Shown one piece after another: positions 44,430-53,504 of a stretch of DNA of 64,000 bases; the stretch's first letter is position 1; the number at the start of each line of letters is the position of its first letter. The position numbers and the translations under genes are program-made. Origin of the DNA: QYQD01 sp040754095. Its GTDB lineage: Bacteria; Desulfobacterota; QYQD01. The DNA is taken from assembly GCA_040754095.1 (NCBI GenBank), contig JBFMFO010000007.1:54571-118570 (forward strand), given 5' to 3'. The notes under the pieces were generated by a model. It was not told where the DNA came from and made no database searches. It saw nothing but the letters and a program-made list of their open reading frames with translations.

Positions 44430-45638
44430 ATGTCCATCAACCTACCCAAGAATCTCCCTCGTATCAAAGTGGGTCTGGCCCTAAGCGATGCCGGGTTCTA
44501 CCACCGGGAGACTATGCGGCTTCCCGAGGATCTTTTGGAATTCTTTCAGCGCTACCAGGATAAATTTGAAATAGAAGAACTCTTTTTTGAATTACAGCCG
44601 GAAATGCCCTGGATTAAGAAAAAAGGGGATTTTTCCTATGTAGCGGATGAGGATAACAGATGGCTCAAACTAGGCCGGGCCGCAGAACAGGGGAAGACTG
44701 ATGGGCCTTATGCCGGTATTATTGAGGCCATGCGCCGACCGGGCCACATCTTTGGAGTGCACCAGTCCATACGTGACATGGACATCCTTTCCGAAGATAT
44801 CCACAAAAAACTGGAGACGATAGAGAGCACCCAACAGGGCATGCTCTTTGCGCATCTTATATCTGCTGACTATTTTGTATTTCATCTGGCGCAAAGCAAG
44901 GATTACTGGGACTGGAACCGCAGCGAACAGATTGCTGTGGCCTTAAAGGCCTTTCAGGGATGGGCGGATTTTTATAAGCAATCCGGTTTTAGCTTTATCC
45001 CCATTATAGAAAATCTTGAATTCCCGAAGTTCCCAGCTACGCCGGAAGAGATGGTTAGTATCTTCAAGACCTGCCGGGAGTTTCTTCCCAATCTTAAACT
45101 CTGCTTTGACATCTCCCACTTCTGGCGTTCCCGTGCCCTGATACTGGAAAACAAGGCCAGATTCGAACATCTTATCCCCAACTTTCGTATCTTAGAGGCA
45201 TCATGTACTGACTATCTCGATTATGCCATGGAACATATCTTTACCGCCGAGGCCGGTCTGTCTGACGGCGCTATCTTTCTCTATCACCTAGGCGGATGCT
45301 GGAAGCACCTTACTCATGAGATACCCGGTCTTCGTCCGGGAGAAAGCCCGTTCTTGCATAAACTGAGGCTGGATGAGCCTGTATATGCTTATAACCCGCA
45401 GGTGGAGATGAACCTGCCCAAGGTCATCAACCGCCTCCTTCGTTACAACATAGAACGACGGCAGGATGTACTCATTATGCTCGAAATCTATCAGCGGAAT
45501 TACATAGAGATGCTGGAAGCGGCCCGGCTTATATACGACGATATTGAGCAAAAAGCCCGTCGTATCGCGGAAAACTCGCGAAGGTATGCGTATCTGTGGG
45601 AAGAGAATGCTGTAGGGAGGGAAAATCCTAAATCCTAA
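44430..45638 (+). CDS. Xylose isomerase-like TIM-barrel protein
   Basis: A 402-residue cytosolic protein. Barrel-like motifs with likely metal ligands: GVHQSIRDMDIL, YFVFHLAQSKD, IPIIENLEFP (Glu), KLCFDISHFWRS (Asp and His) and LYHLGGCWKHL. The arrangement resembles AP endonuclease family 2 or sugar-phosphate isomerases. The C-terminal 80 residues are helical. A primase-like gene follows after 84 bases in the same direction. Substrate unknown. Confidence 0.6.
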   Translation: MSINLPKNLPRIKVGLALSDAGFYHRETMRLPEDLLEFFQRYQDKFEIEELFFELQPEMPWIKKKGDFSYVADEDNRWLKLGRAAEQGKTDGPYAGIIEAMRRPGHIFGVHQSIRDMDILSEDIHKKLETIESTQQGMLFAHLISADYFVFHLAQSKDYWDWNRSEQIAVALKAFQGWADFYKQSGFSFIPIIENLEFPKFPATPEEMVSIFKTCREFLPNLKLCFDISHFWRSRALILENKARFEHLIPNFRILEASCTDYLDYAMEHIFTAEAGLSDGAIFLYHLGGCWKHLTHEIPGLRPGESPFLHKLRLDEPVYAYNPQVEMNLPKVINRLLRYNIERRQDVLIMLEIYQRNYIEMLEAARLIYDDIEQKARRIAENSRRYAYLWEENAVGRENPKS

Positions 45639-45722
45639 ACAAATTTTAAATCCAAATATCTTGAACAAATTCCAACCCCCTGTTTAGGATTTAGATATTC
45701 GAATTTCGGATTTTCTTTTGGA

Positions 45723-47231
45723 ATGGATATCGTACATTACTACCGTAATCCAGCTATCTTGACACGCATACTGGAATTTTTAGGTGTCCCCCCTGAGCTG
45801 CTTACTGACCTGACTACGTGTATTGATTTTTCCCACCCTCTGGCCGATTCCATAGAATTAAAGGAACTGCTCTGTGTTGCTACTACAGAGTACATATCTG
45901 CCTACGGACACAGACTCCTCGAGACAAATCACCGCGATCATGCCTCCATGAAGCCTTTCAGGCTGGGTTGGACCCTGGATAACGGCCTTGACATCCACCG
46001 TTCAATATGGGATCGGGAAAATGCCCTCGGCGTTCTCGATGTCGAGTATTTTTCCAAGTCATTTCCGGGAGAGCCTTATCTTGCTCCGAAGCGGGCCTTC
46101 ATGCTTATGGAGCCGGTGTATCAGGGCATTTTAGATATCTTTAAGTCTTATGGACTCGCACCCCTGGCTGTTACTACCGGTCAGGGCTATAATTTTGACG
46201 TACTTGTCAGCAAAGATAGCCCTGCTTTTGACAGCCTGGCATCCCTGGGGCATGTGGAAGAAACGCTGAAATATGACTATAGCCACCCCTCGCCCAAAAG
46301 GGGACGAGCGGTGCCGGAAGAAGATGCCAGGGCCTTTGATGCCATGGGCAAGTTGTTTGAATTTCTTTGCCACCGGATCCTGACAGAGGTATCCGCCTGC
46401 ACACCCCCTATTCCCGTAGTAGTAGGAGATGTGGTCTGCGGGAATGAGAAGCGTGAGGCTATATCCCTGGATCTTTCCCTCTACATCAATCCCCTCCACA
46501 CCCGGAGTATTCGGTGTCCATTTTCTGCCTACTCCAAGCACATGTTAAGAGGGGACGTACTGGGTGATATTGTAGCCAGGCGTGTAGGTTCCCTGTTTTC
46601 TGTCCCCAGAAAACTGCGGGATGCAGAACTTTCTCTGACCAGAGTTCTGGATACACGAACAAGCGCCGAGAAATCCGCCCGATGGGCAAAAAAGGTCGCT
46701 ACGTATATTCCTGATCAATCAAAGGGCATGCCCGGGTTGATTCGTGAATACAAAGAATCCCGTCTCCACGCCTTTCATCTGGGGTACGACGCCGCCCGGC
46801 AGGATAACGCATCCGGCTGGCTCCAGGGTTATGATCGTTTTGACTTAAGCTCTATCCCGCCCTGTGTAGCCCAATCGCTTCATTGCCCTAACCCTTTACT
46901 TCTTCAACCTACCAACCTGCGTACAATAGTCAGGGCGCTGATGGCTATCGACTGGCACCCCAAGCATATTGCCGGCCTGGTCTATTCCAAGTATGCGCGC
47001 GATTTCGGTTGGGACGTCAATTTCAGGCGCTATGATGCCAACCGCTGGGCCAATGTCTGGGTGCGCATCTACGCCGGAATGATTATAACCGGTGTGGATC
47101 AGCTCCTCGATCTCAACTGTATTTCGCAACAGGAAAAAGGCGAAGCATGGATGGGGATGAGGTATTGTCCTGCGCCGGACTGCGGGTGCAATCTGGCTGA
47201 TTACCGGGCTATGCTGGAGAGAAGGATATAG
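45723..47231 (+). CDS. Unrecognised 502-residue protein, possibly archaeo-eukaryotic primase-like
   Basis: No signal peptide. Three motifs fall in the order of archaeo-eukaryotic primases: VLDVEY (D106, E108), TGQGYNF (152-158, where an SxH is usual), and ISLDLSLY (D250) followed by RSIRCPFSAYSKH (262-273), like the basic R-x-P-x-S-x-H-K element. A C-terminal domain (CPNPLLLQPTNLRTIVRALM, WHPKHIAGLVYSKY, CPAPDCGC) may bind zinc. The primase call is a pattern-based guess; the second motif lacks the His. The 3' end overlaps convergent mobB by 23 bases. Confidence 0.5.
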   Translation: MDIVHYYRNPAILTRILEFLGVPPELLTDLTTCIDFSHPLADSIELKELLCVATTEYISAYGHRLLETNHRDHASMKPFRLGWTLDNGLDIHRSIWDRENALGVLDVEYFSKSFPGEPYLAPKRAFMLMEPVYQGILDIFKSYGLAPLAVTTGQGYNFDVLVSKDSPAFDSLASLGHVEETLKYDYSHPSPKRGRAVPEEDARAFDAMGKLFEFLCHRILTEVSACTPPIPVVVGDVVCGNEKREAISLDLSLYINPLHTRSIRCPFSAYSKHMLRGDVLGDIVARRVGSLFSVPRKLRDAELSLTRVLDTRTSAEKSARWAKKVATYIPDQSKGMPGLIREYKESRLHAFHLGYDAARQDNASGWLQGYDRFDLSSIPPCVAQSLHCPNPLLLQPTNLRTIVRALMAIDWHPKHIAGLVYSKYARDFGWDVNFRRYDANRWANVWVRIYAGMIITGVDQLLDLNCISQQEKGEAWMGMRYCPAPDCGCNLADYRAMLERRI

Positions 47232-47700
47232 CCAGTAATTCTGTTATGCCCGCAATATCCGTGGGCTTAAAGCACGGGACTTTTGCTGCAGGTAAAGTAT
47301 TGCTGGAAACTAAGGCCAGTAATGATGGGTCGTTGATAAATAAAGGGCCTACATCGTCGGGTACGATCTCTATCTTTGGTAACTTCTCCTGTTTAAAGCC
47401 CTCGACGAGGATAATATCTAATTCCTCGGGTAGTGCGGAGACCACTTCCTCCAGGCCAAAATTACCCATCTCTTCTGTCAGTATAGAAAAACCGTCTGGT
47501 GAAGCCAAAACTATAATCTCTGCCCCGGCCTGACTGTATCGGTAAGTATCTTTACCGGGGATGTCCAGAGAAACATTGCGGCGATGTGTATGCTTTACCG
47601 CCGCCACCCTTAATCCGCGGCGATTTAACTCTGGGACGAGCCGTTCAATAAGAAGCGTCTTCCCGCTTTTTGACGGACCAACAATGCAGACCACTTTCAC
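47209..47700 (-). CDS. mobB: Molybdopterin-guanine dinucleotide biosynthesis protein B
   Basis: A 163-residue GTP-binding adaptor for MobA. P-loop GPSKSGKTLLIERL (8-21), then VAAVKHTHRR, ELDIILVEGFKQEKLPKIEI. Molybdenum or tungsten enzymes are implied by this gene and moaC. mobA is not adjacent. The start codon is 3 bases from a GC-rich palindrome, which may influence its expression. Confidence 0.93.
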   Translation of the reverse strand: MKVVCIVGPSKSGKTLLIERLVPELNRRGLRVAAVKHTHRRNVSLDIPGKDTYRYSQAGAEIIVLASPDGFSILTEEMGNFGLEEVVSALPEELDIILVEGFKQEKLPKIEIVPDDVGPLFINDPSLLALVSSNTLPAAKVPCFKPTDIAGITELLAISFSPA

Positions 47701-47703
47701 TTG

Positions 47704-47741
47704 AAAATCCCCCCGTCCCCCCTTTTGCCACGGGGGTAAAT
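47704..47741. repeat. GC-rich palindromic repeat between rlpA and mobB
   Basis: AATCCCCCCGTCCCCCCTTTT, gcca, CGGGGGTAAAT: truncated member of the family at 5866, lying in the 42-base gap between mobB and rlpA. Confidence 0.65.
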
Positions 47742-47742
47742 A

Positions 47743-48630
47743 TTACCTGGCCACTAAGAAGGCGCCAGGGAAGCCATTGCTTTCAAATTGTTGCTGAATA
47801 TCCCTGGCCTTATCCAGGTTGGTGGAGGCAAAGACCTGGACGCGATAAAACAGGGCATCTCCACGGTTATGGGCCTCGATATCGACCTGTCCATAGTTTC
47901 TGTTTAAAGTGGCCCGCATGCGGTCAGCATTATCCTTGTTAGTAAAGGCGCCGACCTGTATCCAGAAATTGCCTGCCCGGTAGTCCATGGTCTGAACGAA
48001 TCGCTTAACCCGCCGTCCATTTTCAGAGACTTCCGTGGGCGTCCCGAGGGCCTCTATGCGCACAAAAGCCGTTCCATTATTGTGTATGCCGATCTCTCTG
48101 GCCGCCGCCAGACTCAGGTCTATAACACGGCCTTTTACAAAAGGGCCTCGGTCATTTATACGCACCACCGTTTCCCGGTTATTTTCGAGATTGAGGACGC
48201 GTACATAGGTGTGCATGGGCAAGAGCTTGTGGGCGGCGGTAAATTCATACATATCATATACCTCGCCGCATGAGGTGCCCTTGCCGTGGAAGTCCGGGCC
48301 GTACCAGGAGGCTATGCCCTCTTCGGCGAAACCATCTGCTGAAGGTATAGGATAATAGACCTCACCAAATATCTCATAGGGCCGCTGAGTGGGAGGGGTG
48401 CCTTTTGTGCCACGAGTTATGCCGCGAGAGTATTGATACCGGGGCGCTGTGGCGCAGGCCGTAAAGAGGGTAACCATAAAGACACAGAAGATACATATCA
48501 AATTCGAAATTCGAAATTCTAAATTCGAAATTAATATGTGTTCTCTGCGCCCTTTGCGCCTCTTTCGCCCCGGCAAATCTGTTCGCCCAGGCGAATCTGC
48601 CTGAGGCACGAGCGGTGATGCTTTCCTCAT
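47743..48630 (-). CDS. rlpA: RlpA-like septal lytic transglycosylase lipoprotein
   Basis: DPBB domain (EEGIASWYGPDFHGKGTSCG, then VRVLNLENNRETVVRINDRG with catalytic Asp, GRVIDLSLAAAREIG) followed by a C-terminal SPOR domain (FWIQVGAFTNKDNADRMRAT, FYRVQVFAST) that binds denuded septal glycan. Cuts peptidoglycan at the septum. The lipobox is LFTAC. The start is unsure: codons before the signal segment derive from repeats; ATG 48630 gives an odd charged leader, while TTG at 48501 would start right at the signal peptide. Confidence 0.85.
   Translation of the reverse strand: MRKASPLVPQADSPGRTDLPGRKRRKGRREHILISNLEFRISNLICIFCVFMVTLFTACATAPRYQYSRGITRGTKGTPPTQRPYEIFGEVYYPIPSADGFAEEGIASWYGPDFHGKGTSCGEVYDMYEFTAAHKLLPMHTYVRVLNLENNRETVVRINDRGPFVKGRVIDLSLAAAREIGIHNNGTAFVRIEALGTPTEVSENGRRVKRFVQTMDYRAGNFWIQVGAFTNKDNADRMRATLNRNYGQVDIEAHNRGDALFYRVQVFASTNLDKARDIQQQFESNGFPGAFLVAR
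48563..48613. repeat. Dispersed repeat B, copy 3
   Basis: TTCGCCCCGGCAAATCTGTTC then GCCCAGGCGAATCTGCCTGAGGCACGAGC. It overlaps the possible N-terminus of rlpA, as copy 1 does for the outer-membrane protein. Confidence 0.6.
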
Positions 48631-48824
48631 GGCCGGCATGATAGGGGAAATATATACGGTTGTCAATGGCCTAAAACTATAGACAACGTCACTGGTCATT
48701 AGTCATCGGCCATGTTAACTGTGCAAGACCGCTCAACTTTTACCGGTGACAAATGACTATTGAATAATGACATTCATGCCATCGTTTACTTGACGCATAG
48801 CCTAAAAAGTTTTAGAGTTGATGC

Positions 48825-49142
48825 ATGTTTGGTATCGGTATCTCAGAGCTTATCCTGATCTTGATCGTGGCGCTCATCGTTATCGGTCCGCAAAAATTGC
48901 CCGATCTGGCCCGCTCTCTGGCCCGAGGTCTGGCCGAATTCAAAAGAGCCTCTTCCGAGTTCAAAGAAAGCTTTAACGCAGATGAGCAGGACACCGCTGT
49001 AGGACCGCCGGTAATAGACAACCCTCCCCGTAATTTAGAGACGGAAACAACTACAACTGAAAAACCGGAAAAGGCCTCTGACTCTCCAGATACCCTGGCC
49101 GAAAGAGAAGGTGTAAGCCCCAAGGACACCCTCCATGGCTGA
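48825..49142 (+). CDS. tatB: Twin-arginine translocase subunit TatB-like
   Basis: A 105-residue protein: short N-terminal membrane helix (FGIGISELILILIVALIVIG), then GPQKLPDLARSLARGLAEFK amphipathic helix, then a low-complexity acidic tail. GPQ-LP favours TatB, but TatA/B assignments are unsafe in this lineage. Overlaps tatC by 8 bases, so it is coupled. Confidence 0.85.
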   Translation: MFGIGISELILILIVALIVIGPQKLPDLARSLARGLAEFKRASSEFKESFNADEQDTAVGPPVIDNPPRNLETETTTTEKPEKASDSPDTLAEREGVSPKDTLHG

Positions 49143-49860
49143 CTTCAGGCTGCCTTTTACTGCCCACCTGAAAGAATTACGCAATCGACTCATAATATCC
49201 TTTTCAGCTGTTGGCATCGGATTTCTCATATCTTACGCTCTGGCCGAAAGGATATTCGTCATCCTTGCTGCTCCACTCTTTGCGGCCATAGGCCGGGGTA
49301 ATAAGCTTATTTATACCGGACTGCCCGAGGCCTTTATCTCCTATTTTAAAATCTCTATGATAATGGGCTTCATCATTGCCTTCCCGGTTATCATACACCA
49401 GATATGGAAATTCGTATCGCCTGGATTGGAAGACAAGGAACGCAAGTATACGTTAGTATTTGTCGGGTCATCGACCCTTTTATTTTTTGGGGGGGCCCTT
49501 TTCGGCTATTTTGTGATATTGCCTCTAGCGCTCAATTTTCTCCTGGGTTTTGCCACGCCGGCTATGAAGCCGCTTATTACCATAAAGAGCTATCTGGTCT
49601 TTGCCTCCAAGGCACTCATGGCCTTTGCCTTGGCCTTTGAGATACCTTTCTTCCTGGTCTTTTTAGCAAAAATGGATGTCCTCACCTACGAACAATTACG
49701 GGCCAGGCGTAAGTATTACATCCTCATTGTCTTCATTATAGCCGCCATACTTACTCCGCCGGACATTATCTCTCAGGTTATGTTGGCCATCCCACTCATT
49801 ATATTGTATGAGATCGGCGTATTAGGCGCGCGCCTGTTTGCAAGACCGGCAGGTTCTTAA
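49135..49860 (+). CDS. tatC: Twin-arginine translocase TatC, operon copy
   Basis: A 241-residue membrane protein with six predicted helices. N-terminus FTAHLKELRNRLIISFSAVG carries the canonical HLxELRxR; FISYFKISMIMGFIIAFPVI, FALAFEIPFFLVFLAKMDVL and ILTPPDIISQVMLAIPL follow. Full-length and typical, so it is the likelier main receptor. Pairs with tatB in front. Confidence 0.95.
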   Translation: MADFRLPFTAHLKELRNRLIISFSAVGIGFLISYALAERIFVILAAPLFAAIGRGNKLIYTGLPEAFISYFKISMIMGFIIAFPVIIHQIWKFVSPGLEDKERKYTLVFVGSSTLLFFGGALFGYFVILPLALNFLLGFATPAMKPLITIKSYLVFASKALMAFALAFEIPFFLVFLAKMDVLTYEQLRARRKYYILIVFIIAAILTPPDIISQVMLAIPLIILYEIGVLGARLFARPAGS

Positions 49861-49980
49861 GTATAAATGTTAAGGCACAAAGGACGAGATAAAGCTGTTT
49901 TTAAGCTTAGACTTGTTGCGAAGCCGACTTTGTGCTATGCATGAAATACCTGTCATCCCCTGGTGTAGAGGAGTGTGCTC

Positions 49981-51111
49981 ATGAGAAGGATTAGTTTTTA
50001 TGGTCTGCTTTTATTGATAGTATCTGCTATATTAACCTTACCGTCACATGCATCCGCCGTAGAGCCAATACGTATCGGCGTCTATCTGCCCATGACCGGG
50101 CCGGCTGCCGTCTATGGACAAGTAGCCTGGAAAGGACTGCAGATGGTGCACAAGGACCGGCCAACCGTGCTCGGCCGACCGGTCCAGCTCATACTGGTTG
50201 ATGATAAAAGCGATAAAATGGAGGCGGCCAATGCCGTCTCACGGCTTATCGAAAAAGAACGGGTCACGGCTATAATCGGCGAACTCACCAGTTCCAACAC
50301 CCTCTCCGGCTCCCCCATAGCAGAGAAGGCACGAATCCCCATGGTGACTCCCTGGGCCACTAATCCTCTGGTAACACAGAAACGCCAGTATATCTTCCGG
50401 GTCTGCTTTTCGGATCCCTTTCAGGGCTACGTGGCCGCAAAGTTTGCCCGTGAATATCTCAAGGCCAGCACGGCTGCAGTAATGATAGATATTAGCCAGG
50501 ATTATTCCGTGGGCTTGTCTAATTTTTTCATGCGGGAATTTACTAAAAGGGGAGGGAGAGTTGTTATCAAGACGGCTTACCAGAGCGGCGACCTGGATTT
50601 CACAGCGCAGTTAAGCAGTATAAGCGGCATACGGCCTGATATTATCTATGTCCCGGGTTATTTTATGGAAGACGCCCTTATCGCCCGGCAGGCCCGCGAA
50701 CTTGGCATCAGGTCAATTATAGTCTCCGGCGATGCCGCACAGGCCAATGAACTGATAAAGATCGGCGGGAAGGCCGTAGAAGGGCTGTATTTTACCACCC
50801 ATTTTGATGAAAAAGGGGTTACCACAAAAACCGGCCAAGTGTTTGTAAAAAAATTTCGTGAGATAAACAAGGACGCCCCGGACTCCGTAAGCGCCCTTTC
50901 CCATGACAGCTATAATTTCCTGCTCGATGGCATTGAAAGGGCCCGTTCTGCCCATCCCGAAAAGATAAAGGACGCCCTGTACAGGACAACCAACTTTGAA
51001 GGGGTAACCGGAAAGATCGCTATAAAAGGCCGGGAGACCATCAAGCCAGCAGTAATACTAAAGGTGGAGAAGGGCGGGTTCAGATATATAGCTACTATTC
51101 AGCCGCAGTAA
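49981..51111 (+). CDS. ABC transporter substrate-binding protein, Liv type
   Basis: About 376 residues from ATG 49981 (GAGGAG upstream). Signal peptide ends HASA-VEP. Type I periplasmic binding fold: RIGVYLPMTGPAAVYGQVAW, LVDDKSDKMEAANAVSRLI, AIIGELTSSNTLSGSPIAEK, and TVSALSHDSYNFLLDGIERA near the end. Binds branched-chain amino acids, amides or similar. No permease or ATPase genes adjoin it, so its partner subunits must lie elsewhere. Confidence 0.88.
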   Translation: MRRISFYGLLLLIVSAILTLPSHASAVEPIRIGVYLPMTGPAAVYGQVAWKGLQMVHKDRPTVLGRPVQLILVDDKSDKMEAANAVSRLIEKERVTAIIGELTSSNTLSGSPIAEKARIPMVTPWATNPLVTQKRQYIFRVCFSDPFQGYVAAKFAREYLKASTAAVMIDISQDYSVGLSNFFMREFTKRGGRVVIKTAYQSGDLDFTAQLSSISGIRPDIIYVPGYFMEDALIARQARELGIRSIIVSGDAAQANELIKIGGKAVEGLYFTTHFDEKGVTTKTGQVFVKKFREINKDAPDSVSALSHDSYNFLLDGIERARSAHPEKIKDALYRTTNFEGVTGKIAIKGRETIKPAVILKVEKGGFRYIATIQPQ

Positions 51112-51160
51112 AAGGCTCTTGCAAAAATCGTCACACCGGTGAAAACCGGTGTCCAGAGGT
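51112..51160. repeat. Dispersed repeat C, copy 2 (short, inverted)
   Basis: AAGGCTCTTGCAAAAATCGTC, then ACACCGGT-gaaa-ACCGGTGT hairpin (51133-51152), then CCAGAGGTAT. It closes the binding-protein gene and may terminate transcription. Confidence 0.65.
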
Positions 51161-51238
51161 ATCTCGACCTGTTCGAACTTACTGATTATATACCTTAAAT
51201 TCGAACCAAGGCATTTACATTTGACGCAAATTTCGCCA

Positions 51239-52399
51239 CTACACCCCATCCTTGCTGGTATGACAGATGAAGCAACCGGTTCTCGCGCCTGTCCCGGTTG
51301 TCCCGGCAATGATCAGACCGCCGTCATCAGGATCATACGCCCAGCGAAGGATGTCCTTGTAGGGGGTGCCATGTGGGCGATGGCAGGAGAGGCAAAAGAC
51401 TTGGTCTGTACCGGGAGTAACAGTATCTGAAGGACCGGTGTACCCTGTCAGAACAGGGCGGGCCACAGGGGCCTGGGGATTGTAAGGGCCTATTGCAGAA
51501 CCATCCTGAGTGTTATAAAGACGGTATTCTTTATCTGGATCGCTAGGTAGGGCATAATTATTAGGGTGTCTCAGCCAGGGACTGGACGTCCCTACAAATA
51601 AGGTATCATGGAACTTCTGATGACAACCGGCACAATAATCAGATATCGAACTATCTGCATCGTGTCCGCCACTTGACGTAAGAACTCCGCCCTTGTATTC
51701 ATTGTGGTCAGTACTGCTTTTAGTCCGTTCCCAATCGGAATCCTCTATCCCCATTACACCACCAGCGGTATGCTGAGATGAGCCATTTGCAAGGAATCTA
51801 TAATAAACGGCCTTAGTTGTATTACTCACCTGTGTCACCCCGACAACAGGCTGCTCATCTTCACCATGGTGATACGGATTATGACAGCTGGTACAGTCGG
51901 CTACCTTTGAATGGCAACCTGAACAGGTGCTATTCCCGCTTGCCGGGTTAGGGATACCCGGGGCTTCACTCAATTTTGTATCTTGCACGATTCCTGGTAT
52001 GGTGAGCACATTATGCCCGTATTCCTCACCATTGGTTACCACCCAGTAAAAGTTCCCTCCGGCAAGCTCAGCCCCGGCTTCCGGCGGCACGGTATTGAAC
52101 ACCACCGGGATATTTGAGGACCCGAGGGTCTTGATAGTAGCGCTCACTGTATTGGAATGACAGCCCACACAAGTTCCGCGCGTAAGGGCATCAAATGGTC
52201 CCGTCTCGGATATATTCCCCACTCCAGGCATAGCTGCCCCTCCCTGGCTGTTGTGCATGGTATGGCAGTTGACACATTCACCCGTAACTTTGGCCAAGGC
52301 CGGAGTTGAAAAGACAAGAAAATGGAAGGTGGAAAATAGAAAAATGGATGAAAGAGCGGCTGATCTGATTAAAGCCATTAATTTATGCTTCCATGCCAT
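51239..52399 (-). CDS. OmcS-like heptahaem cytochrome c
   Basis: About 386 residues from ATG 52399 (GGAGG 6 bases upstream; an earlier in-frame start at 52420 is poorer). Signal peptide ends STPALA-KV. Seven CXXCH: CVNCHTMHNS at the N-terminus, CVGCH, CSGCH, CTSCH, CAGCH, CLSCHRPHG..DILRW and C-terminal CFICH. SPWLRHPNN lies between sites 5 and 6. The N- and C-terminal haem contexts match OmcS as I recall it. Follows the hexahaem paralogue; a strong hairpin (52433-52468) separates them. Confidence 0.87.
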   Translation of the reverse strand: MAWKHKLMALIRSAALSSIFLFSTFHFLVFSTPALAKVTGECVNCHTMHNSQGGAAMPGVGNISETGPFDALTRGTCVGCHSNTVSATIKTLGSSNIPVVFNTVPPEAGAELAGGNFYWVVTNGEEYGHNVLTIPGIVQDTKLSEAPGIPNPASGNSTCSGCHSKVADCTSCHNPYHHGEDEQPVVGVTQVSNTTKAVYYRFLANGSSQHTAGGVMGIEDSDWERTKSSTDHNEYKGGVLTSSGGHDADSSISDYCAGCHQKFHDTLFVGTSSPWLRHPNNYALPSDPDKEYRLYNTQDGSAIGPYNPQAPVARPVLTGYTGPSDTVTPGTDQVFCLSCHRPHGTPYKDILRWAYDPDDGGLIIAGTTGTGARTGCFICHTSKDGV

Positions 52400-52432
52400 T
52401 GCGGGCCTCCGGGGGGACATCCTCTAATTAAT

Positions 52433-52468
52433 AATGAGCATGGGGCGATTTGTCGCCCCATGCTCATT
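52433..52468 (-). terminator. Strong hairpin between the two cytochrome genes
   Basis: Stem TGAGCATGGGGCGA (52435-52448) with TCGCCCCATGCTCA (52453-52466), extendable by AA/TT, loop TTTG. On the minus strand it is followed by TTATTAATT. A terminator or partial attenuator giving more of the first cytochrome than the second. Confidence 0.7.
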
Positions 52469-52481
52469 AAGACAACAATTG

Positions 52482-53504
52482 TTATCTCTGCTTGCTATGA
52501 CAGCCAAGACAACCGTACATATTGCCACTGCCTGCACTTTGTCCTGTGGAGGCGTCACCAAGAGCGGTATTATAACCAAACCTCAGGATGTCATAACTCG
52601 CAGTGCCGTGCGCACGGTGGCACGACAGACAAGTAGCATACTTTGCGCCTGCGGTATTGGTGGCTCCACTAACAAAACCAAACGGGTTGTACTTACAGTC
52701 CGCGTTTGAAGAGATAGCATCGTCCGCCGGATCCCAGGAAGTTGGCAGGGCCACATCCGTGGGATGCCGCTGCCAGGGGGAACCCGAACCTGTGCCTGCA
52801 CCATGAAAATCGCCGTGACAGTTGGCGCAAAGCTTGCTGATGGTATCATCGGTTCCACCGGCGATATAAACGTTATGCGCATAAGTGGCATCTGTCCGCG
52901 TATAACTCCCCGTCGGCGCCGTAGTATTTAAATTCAGCGCCTCTTCATAATCTGACGCCCCTAGTCCTGTAATACCGACAGGCGCTCCTCCATTGTAATT
53001 CCAAAGGATACGGTACACGGTCGGGCTGTGGTGACCGCCTTTGACCGCGCCCATCTCATCGGCTACGGTCTGAGAACCGTGACAACCGTTAACACCGGCG
53101 CAGGACAAACCATTAGCGGTACCCTGATACCAAGTCGAATTATAACCTGGGGGGGTGGCTGTGCTCTCTAAGGAATGTGCCTTGCCCAGGTTGTCTGTCC
53201 CGTCATCGACCGCCGGGAAGTACCCGCCTGCCAGACAAATTTGGTCGGTAAAGGCGCCGCTGGTGCTCTTAACGTAAGGAAATCCACTGCCACTGAGAGG
53301 ATCACTGCCGGATGTTGTATGACAACCCAAGCAGGTATTGTTGACCAAGGCGCCGAATGGGCCGGCGGCATTGACATCAGCTCCAGCCTGACTATTGTGC
53401 ATGGTATGGCAGTTGACGCAAGGACCAGATACCGCTGCCAGGGCCATACCTCCCATGGCCGATACAAAGGCCATAGACAGTAAACAAACTAATAACTTTT
53501 TCAT
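52482..53504 (-). CDS. OmcS-like cytochrome c (5 CXXCH + 1 CX5CH)
   Basis: A 340-residue cytochrome; signal peptide ends GMALA-AV. Sites: CVNCHTMHNS, CLGCH, unusual CAGVNGCH (CX5CH, 53079-53102), CANCHGDFHG, CLSCHRAHG..DILRF, C-terminal CLGCH. SPWQRHPTD precedes site 5. The paralogue at 10057 has the same six-site order and the same CX5CH. Six-haem OmcS-type proteins polymerise into filaments in Geobacter; whether this one does is inference. Its ATG overlaps the stop of a 17-residue leader peptide. Confidence 0.88.
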   Translation of the reverse strand: MKKLLVCLLSMAFVSAMGGMALAAVSGPCVNCHTMHNSQAGADVNAAGPFGALVNNTCLGCHTTSGSDPLSGSGFPYVKSTSGAFTDQICLAGGYFPAVDDGTDNLGKAHSLESTATPPGYNSTWYQGTANGLSCAGVNGCHGSQTVADEMGAVKGGHHSPTVYRILWNYNGGAPVGITGLGASDYEEALNLNTTAPTGSYTRTDATYAHNVYIAGGTDDTISKLCANCHGDFHGAGTGSGSPWQRHPTDVALPTSWDPADDAISSNADCKYNPFGFVSGATNTAGAKYATCLSCHRAHGTASYDILRFGYNTALGDASTGQSAGSGNMYGCLGCHSKQR

